Part shown: piece after piece, positions 58,018 through 64,000 of the stretch | Position numbering within the stretch: the first letter of the stretch is position 1 | How the letters are laid out: every line of letters starts with the position of its first letter | NCBI RefSeq assembly: GCF_000183665.1 | Contig: NC_014774.1 | Span: 620,001-684,000 of the forward strand | Length of the DNA: 64,000 bases | Direction of reading: 5' to 3' | Source: Candidatus Liberibacter solanacearum CLso-ZC1 | Lineage (GTDB): Bacteria; Pseudomonadota; Alphaproteobacteria; Rhizobiales; Rhizobiaceae | Made by a program: the position numbers and the translations under genes | Notes under the pieces: model-generated | Database searches by the model: none | Told to the model about the DNA's origin: nothing | What the model saw: only the letters and a program-made list of their open reading frames with translations

Positions 58018-58407
58018 ATGATGAATATGCGTAGTAGCTTAGGAAAAGTACGAGGGATGGGTTCCGCTAAAGATGGTACGGGACACTTTTTAAAACAAAG
58101 GTTCACTGCTATTGCCAATATTCCTTTTGTTATCTTTTTTATAATATTTTTTATAAGGTATGGTTCTGCTCCGCATGAACAGATTGTTTCTGTTGTTTCT
58201 AATCTTTTTGTAGCATCTATAATGGGATTAGGGGCGGTTTCAATTTTTTTTCATATGCAACTTGGTATGCAGGTGATTATTGAAGATTATGTTCATTCTA
58301 AATTATTAAAGATAGTGCTTCTTATGTTAAACAGTTCTTTTGTTTTGTTTATGGCGGTTTTTTGTTTGTTTTCTATTTTAAAAATTTCAATTTTGGGTAA
58401 TCAATGA
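58018..58407 (+). CDS. sdhD: Succinate dehydrogenase membrane anchor subunit
   Basis: The 129-residue protein has three membrane helices (about 35-53, 60-80 and 95-120) and the [19 protein letters not shown] opening common to alphaproteobacterial Sdh[17 protein letters not shown] carries the conserved Asp/Tyr/His near the quinone and haem site. The stop overlaps the sdhA start as ATGA. Confidence 0.92.
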   Translation: MMNMRSSLGKVRGMGSAKDGTGHFLKQRFTAIANIPFVIFFIIFFIRYGSAPHEQIVSVVSNLFVASIMGLGAVSIFFHMQLGMQVIIEDYVHSKLLKIVLLMLNSSFVLFMAVFCLFSILKISILGNQ

Positions 58408-60239
58408 AGGATATTTCTAACTTCAAATCTTCATATACGTATGTAGATCATTCCTATGATGTTATCATTGTCGGTGCTGGAGGCGCCGGTTTGCGTGCGA
58501 CTTTAGGTATGGCTGAAAAAGGATTTAAGACAGCTTGTATTACAAAAGTTTTTCCTACTCGTTCGCATACAGTGGCGGCACAAGGGGGGATTGCAGCTTC
58601 GCTTGCTAATATGACACCAGATAGTTGGCAATGGCATTTATATGATACTGTAAAGGGTTCTGATTGGTTAGGAGATGTGGATGCGATTCAGTATCTTGCT
58701 ATGGAAGCGCCAAAGTCTGTATACGAATTAGAACATTATGGTGTCCCCTTTTCGCGTAATGAAGAAGGGAAGATTTATCAGCGTCCCTTTGGTGGACATA
58801 TGCAAAATTATGGAGAAGGACCTCCGGTACAGAGGACTTGTGCGGCGGCAGATAGAACAGGTCATGCTATTTTGCATACGTTGTACGGACAAGCGTTAAA
58901 GAATGATGCTGAATTTTTTATTGAATATTTTGCGCTTGATCTCATCATGAATGCAGAAGGACGATGTGTCGGTGTTATTGCTTGGCAGTTGGAGACGGGA
59001 GAGATTCATCGTTTTTCTGCTAAATTAGTTGTGTTAGCTACTGGTGGATATGGTCGTGCATACTTTTCTGCTACATCAGCACATACTTGTACTGGTGATG
59101 GGGCGGGTATGATTGCGCGTGCAGGTCTGCCATTACAAGATATGGAATTTGTTCAGTTTCATCCTACTGGTATTTATGGTTCGGGATGCCTGATTACGGA
59201 AGGTGTTCGTGGAGAAGGTGGTTATCTTGTCAATTCTGAGGGGGAACGTTTTATGGAACGGTATGCTCCTTCAGCGAAGGATCTTGCTTCTCGTGATGTT
59301 GTTTCTCGTTGTATGATGATAGAAATAAGGGAAGGTCGGGGTGTTGGTAAAAATAAAGATCACATACATTTGTATTTAAATCACCTTGATCCAGCTATTT
59401 TACACGAACGTTTACCAGGTATTTCTGAATCGGCAAGAATTTTTGCTGGTATTGATGTAACGCGTGATCCTATTCCTGTTATTCCTACTGTGCATTATAA
59501 TATGGGTGGGATTCCAACGAACTATTGGGGAGAGGTTTTGGATTCGGATAGTAAGAATCCAGAACGTCTTGCTCCGGGTCTTATGGCAATTGGTGAGGCT
59601 GGATGTGCTTCGGTTCATGGGGCGAATCGTCTGGGTTCGAATTCATTGATTGATTTGGTCGTTTTTGGTCGAGCGGCTGTTATTCGCGCTGCGGAAATAA
59701 TTGATAAATCCAGTCCAATTCCTAGTTTGGATGTATCGGCTTGTGATTCTATTATGGAGAGATTCGATCGTTTGAGATATGCAGATGGTCATATTTCCAC
59801 TGCTGTTCTAAGGGAGAAGATGCAACGAGCAATGCAATTAGATGCAGCTGTTTTCCGTACGCAAGAATCTTTAGCTGCGGGATGCCGCAATCTTTCAATT
59901 CTTTGGGATGAGATGGCGCATCTGAAAGTTTATGATCGTTCATTGATTTGGAATTCAGATCTTGTAGAGACTCTTGAGCTTCAAAATTTGATGATCAATG
60001 CAATTGCTACGGTTTACTCTGCAGAGGCTCGCAAGGAAAGCAGGGGATCTCATGCAAGGGAAGATTATAAAGATGGAGCATTTAGTGGGCGTGATGATGT
60101 TAATTGGCGTAAACACTCTCTCTGTTGGGTTGATCATAAAACAGGGAAGATAAAGCTTGATTATCGTCCCGTTCGTACTGAATTGCTTTGTGGAGGAATT
60201 GATTATGCTAAGATTGCTCCTAAAGCGCGTGTTTATTAG
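58404..60239 (+). CDS. sdhA: Succinate dehydrogenase flavoprotein subunit
   Basis: The 611-residue length is usual. FAD-binding motif [17 protein letters not shown], the covalent FAD histidine in [10 protein letters not shown], the active-site [26 protein letters not shown] and [16 protein letters not shown] are all present. It oxidises succinate to fumarate at the cytoplasmic face and needs SdhE (gene at 34894) for flavin attachment. Confidence 0.98.
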   Translation: MKDISNFKSSYTYVDHSYDVIIVGAGGAGLRATLGMAEKGFKTACITKVFPTRSHTVAAQGGIAASLANMTPDSWQWHLYDTVKGSDWLGDVDAIQYLAMEAPKSVYELEHYGVPFSRNEEGKIYQRPFGGHMQNYGEGPPVQRTCAAADRTGHAILHTLYGQALKNDAEFFIEYFALDLIMNAEGRCVGVIAWQLETGEIHRFSAKLVVLATGGYGRAYFSATSAHTCTGDGAGMIARAGLPLQDMEFVQFHPTGIYGSGCLITEGVRGEGGYLVNSEGERFMERYAPSAKDLASRDVVSRCMMIEIREGRGVGKNKDHIHLYLNHLDPAILHERLPGISESARIFAGIDVTRDPIPVIPTVHYNMGGIPTNYWGEVLDSDSKNPERLAPGLMAIGEAGCASVHGANRLGSNSLIDLVVFGRAAVIRAAEIIDKSSPIPSLDVSACDSIMERFDRLRYADGHISTAVLREKMQRAMQLDAAVFRTQESLAAGCRNLSILWDEMAHLKVYDRSLIWNSDLVETLELQNLMINAIATVYSAEARKESRGSHAREDYKDGAFSGRDDVNWRKHSLCWVDHKTGKIKLDYRPVRTELLCGGIDYAKIAPKARVY

Positions 60240-60253
60240 TAATAGGTATTGAT

Positions 60254-61033
60254 ATGGTTGAAATTTTATTACCAAAGAGATCTCGGGTAAAGAAAGGGAA
60301 GACTTGGAATGCTCTTTCTGGAGCCAAGCGTTTGCGTGAATATCGTATTTATCGATGGAATCCAGATGATCAAGATAACCCGCATATTGATATATATTAC
60401 GTTGATTTAGATGATTGTGGGCCTATGGTTCTTGATGGGCTTTTGTATATTAAAAATAAAATCGATCCAACTTTGACTTTACGTCGTTCATGTCGAGAAG
60501 GTATTTGTGGTTCTTGTGGCATGAACATAGATGGTACCAATACTTTAGCTTGTATAAAAGATATGAAAGACATCAAAGGTATTATAAAGGTATATCCGCT
60601 TCCTCACATGTCTGTGATTAAAGATTTGGTTGTAGATATGTCATATTTTTATGCCCAGCATCGTTCGATTGAGCCATGGCTGAAGACTGTTTCTCCGAAG
60701 CCTGCTAAAGAATTGTTGCAAAGTCATGATGATCGTCAGAAAATAGATGGTCTTTATGAATGTGTTATGTGTGCTTGTTGTTCTACGTCTTGTCCAAGTT
60801 ATTGGTGGAATTCTGATCGATATCTTGGTCCAGCTATATTATTGCAAGCGTATCGTTGGTTAGTTGATTCTCGGGATGAAGGGCAGGGAGATCGTCTCGA
60901 TAATCTTGAAGATCCTTTCCGGTTATATCGTTGTCATACAATTATGAACTGTACGCAAAGTTGTCCTAAAGGCCTTAATCCAGCGAAAGCAATTGCAAAA
61001 ATTAAAATGATGATGGTGGATCGTAAAGTGTAG
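60254..61033 (+). CDS. sdhB: Succinate dehydrogenase iron-sulfur subunit
   Basis: The 259-residue protein has the three cluster-binding sets: [15 protein letters not shown] with a later Cys ([2Fe-2S]), [17 protein letters not shown], and [21 protein letters not shown] ([4Fe-4S] and [3Fe-4S]). It passes electrons from FAD to the membrane quinone site. It follows sdhA by 14 bp. A heptamer repeat starts 23 bp after its stop. Confidence 0.97.
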   Translation: MVEILLPKRSRVKKGKTWNALSGAKRLREYRIYRWNPDDQDNPHIDIYYVDLDDCGPMVLDGLLYIKNKIDPTLTLRRSCREGICGSCGMNIDGTNTLACIKDMKDIKGIIKVYPLPHMSVIKDLVVDMSYFYAQHRSIEPWLKTVSPKPAKELLQSHDDRQKIDGLYECVMCACCSTSCPSYWWNSDRYLGPAILLQAYRWLVDSRDEGQGDRLDNLEDPFRLYRCHTIMNCTQSCPKGLNPAKAIAKIKMMMVDRKV

Positions 61034-61055
61034 TTTTTCTTTTTATATTACTTTT

Positions 61056-61084
61056 ATTTTTTATTTTTTATTTTTTATTTTTTA
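61056..61084 (+). repeat. Heptanucleotide tandem repeat (ATTTTTT)x4
   Basis: Four perfect ATTTTTT units run from 61056 to 61083, followed by AAAGAG. The repeat lies between sdhB and the next lipoprotein gene. It may take part in ending the sdh transcript and is a likely length-variable locus. Confidence 0.9.
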
Positions 61085-61152
61085 AAGAGTTATTGTTAGA
61101 AGAGAAGGTGGGGATAGTGCATGATAACTTTGGATGTGATGGGAAATAATAG

Positions 61153-61638
61153 ATGCGATCTTATCGTTTTGCTTTTATGGTTTTTTACATGCTTGCATTA
61201 TCTTCCTATGGTTGCGTAGCTCCAGATTTTAAAAGTTTTTTTTCAAAAAAAACACAACCCGTCCCTTCTTCTATTGAATCAGAAGATCTTGCTCCACCCG
61301 TTTCTGAAGAAGAATTAGATCAAGATAATATTTCTTCTCCCGTCAAAGACAATGCGGCTATAAGGATGGAAATAATAGGTTCATGGAAAACATCTCATCA
61401 AGGTATTGCTTGTAATCTGACTTTGACGTTGACTCGATTGAAAAAAGATTTTCGGGGGACTGCTCGGGGTTGTTATGGTAAGTTAGCATTGTTGTCTTCG
61501 TGGAATATAGTAAATAAAAATAGTTTTGAACTTAAAAATAAGGTGGGAAAAACTATCATTGTATTTCGCAAGACTGGTGAGCAGTCTTTTGAGGGGAGTT
61601 TTGATGGAGAGAGTGAGATAGTTAGCATTTATCGTTAA
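61153..61638 (+). CDS. AprI/Inh-domain outer-membrane lipoprotein
   Basis: The 161-residue product has a signal peptide whose lipobox reads SYGC (Cys 21; Tyr at -2 is unusual). After an acidic, Pro/Ser-rich linker comes a beta-rich domain with IIGSWKTSHQGIACNLTLTLT and FRGTARGCYGKL, where the two cysteines probably pair, and FEGSFDGESEIVSIYR at the end. This is the pattern of metalloprotease-inhibitor (Inh) domains, as in Brucella Omp19-like lipoproteins. A role in blocking host proteases is known for Omp19 but only inferred here. Confidence 0.8.
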   Translation: MRSYRFAFMVFYMLALSSYGCVAPDFKSFFSKKTQPVPSSIESEDLAPPVSEEELDQDNISSPVKDNAAIRMEIIGSWKTSHQGIACNLTLTLTRLKKDFRGTARGCYGKLALLSSWNIVNKNSFELKNKVGKTIIVFRKTGEQSFEGSFDGESEIVSIYR

Positions 61639-61679
61639 GTAGAGCTATTTTTATTTTTTTAAATATTTGATTTTGGTAT

Positions 61680-62853
61680 ATGTCAGTATCTTTTTATCTT
61701 GTCAGCAGTAAAATTGTATCTTTAATTCGGGATAGAAAATTAAAATACAATTCCGATCAGGAGAGGGTTGCGTTGTCATTTGATCGCCTTCTCAATGATT
61801 TGTATAAACGAAAAAATTTTTTGAAGGTGGTTTTTTTCTTTTTGGAAAAAACTTTGGAGACCTCCCTTTATTAAAGGAATTTACCTCTATGGTGACGTTG
61901 GTCAAGGTAAGAGTATGCTCATGAATCTTTTTTTTGAACTGGCTCCCACAGAAAAGAAATGCAAGCGTCATTTTTATGAATTTATGAAAGATGTTCATTG
62001 TCGTATTATTTTTCACCGCAAGCAGATTGAATCGGGTGCAATACGAGAATCTGATCCCATCCCATTGGTGGCAAATTCAATTGCTTCGGAAGTAAATCTA
62101 TTGTGTTTTGATGAATTTATGGTAACAAATATCGCTGATGCAGTTATTTTATCCCGACTGTTTTCTGAATTGTTTTTGCGCGGTTGTGTTGTGGTTGTAA
62201 CTTCTAATTTTATTCCTGATAATCTTTATAAGGATGAAATTAATCGTGATGTTTTTATGCCGTTTATAAATATTTTGAAGAAAGAACTTGAAGTTATTTC
62301 TTTGGATTCTGGCCAAGACTATCGCAGGAGAAAAGAAAAAATTCTTCCTCTCTATATGTCACCACTTGATTCGCATACAGAAACATTGATGAACAAATTA
62401 TGGGATCATATGAGAAAAGGACAAGAGTCTCTTGTTCTCAATATTTCTGCCAAAGGAGGGTATAAAATTCATGTGCCTTCTTCTTTTAAAAGAGTATCGC
62501 GCTTTTCTTTTTTTGATCTTTGTGATAGATCCTTTTCAGCTAATGATTTTGTAGAAATTGCTATGCGATTTGATGTTGTTTTTATAGATAATATTCCATT
62601 CTTAAAAGGTGATCGAAAAGATTGGATAAGACGATTTATTATGTTAATTGATGTTTTTTATGAATATAAAATTTGTTTAATTGTATCGTCTGAAGTAGAT
62701 ATAAATAATTTTTTTTATGATCAATTAGGGACAGAAAATTTTGAATTTCAAAGGACTATTTCGCGTTTATTCGAGATGTTTAGCGTGCAATACGTCAGTA
62801 AGCATAAAATTGTAATGGATGCATATAAACTTTTATTATTAAATAAGGTATAA
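61680..62853 (+). pseudogene. zapE: ZapE/AFG1-family ATPase, frameshifted
   Basis: The frame from ATG 61680 has the family's N-terminus (DQERVALSFDRLLNDL) and stops at 61874. The remainder begins one base out of phase at about 61843 with WKKLWRPPFIKGIYLYGDVGQGKSMLMNLFFE (the Walker A part, read on) and continues to 62853 with LCFDEFMVTN (Walker B), VVFIDNIPFL and FEFQRTISRLFEMF. Loss of one T within TTTTTTTCTTTTT at 61831-61843 explains the break. The distal part alone, from ATG 61915, would lack the P-loop. ZapE is a cell-division-linked AAA+ protein. Confidence 0.8.
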
Positions 62854-62895
62854 ATTGTTATTTTAAAAGGTATGTCGATTATTTTATAGAAATAA

Positions 62896-63888
<993 letters not shown>

Positions 63889-63912
63889 AATTTTTAAGAG
63901 GACGGTAGTGTA

Positions 63913-64000
63913 ATGGATATTCATGAATATCAAGCTAAGGCATTGTTAAAAAGATATGGTATTCCGGTTGCCGAGGGTGTGGTTGTATCGTCTATTCATG
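63913..64000 (+). CDS. sucC: Succinyl-CoA synthetase beta subunit, 5' end only
   Basis: The first 29 codons read MDIHEYQAKALLKRYGIPV and continue to the window end, which is the standard SucC start. GAGG lies about 12 bp upstream. SucC binds succinate and nucleotide with SucD. It follows mdh by 24 bp, as in rhizobia. Confidence 0.93.
   Translation, partial: MDIHEYQAKALLKRYGIPVAEGVVVSSIH

Overview
The window looks like chromosomal DNA from a host-restricted alphaproteobacterium of the Rhizobiales, most probably a 'Candidatus Liberibacter' species. The basis is low G+C, rhizobial gene order (tmk-holB-metG-tatD; rpoZ-acpS-lepB-rnc-era; hemC-hemD-mitofilin-hemY opposite tsaD-gpsA; sdhCDAB-inh-zapE-mdh-sucC), long AT-rich spacers, and many single-base frameshifts in homopolymers. 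No identity search could be run, so the genus is inference.

Layout. 1-17.8 kb is mostly housekeeping: the end of mrp, kup, a TerC-like membrane protein, PPi-dependent phosphofructokinase, ychF, pth, a DUF2336 protein, an AI-2E-type exporter, parE, and the tmk-holB-metG-tatD-MBL operon. 17.8-21.8 kb is a small accessory patch: a holin-like gene, a small lipoprotein, a frameshifted GH24 endolysin, an extremely AT-rich block and a TadG/VWA protein. 21.8-31.9 kb has rlpA, a NYN nuclease-like gene, rpoZ behind a run of 26 T, acpS-lepB-rnc-era, and glmU-glmS-DUF502. 32.7-41.1 kb holds recG (minus), sdhE-mfd-recO (plus) and tyrS (minus).

41.1-50.1 kb is the main accessory region. It contains a decayed DUF218/YdcF gene, three small lipoproteins (52 aa, collagen-like, YecR-like), a second and badly decayed holin/endolysin pair, tRNA-Thr(UGU), a perfect 24-bp inverted repeat, a cytosolic protein with a toxin-like hydrophobic domain, queD-queC, and a tRNA-Trp-like relic inside a long imperfect inverted repeat. 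50.2-64 kb returns to core genes: hemY-like, mitofilin, hemD, hemC (minus), then tsaD, gpsA, an EVE-domain gene, sdhCDAB, an Inh-type lipoprotein, a frameshifted zapE, mdh and the start of sucC.

The core genes cover the TCA cycle and respiration (sdhCDAB, mdh, sucC, sdhE), haem synthesis, envelope precursors (glmU/glmS), replication and repair, and translation. The points most worth following up are the collagen-like lipoprotein, the 26-T run in front of rpoZ, the displaced hemD N-terminus upstream of a poly(A) tract, the duplicated and decaying lysis cassette, and the unexplained inverted repeats in the accessory region.
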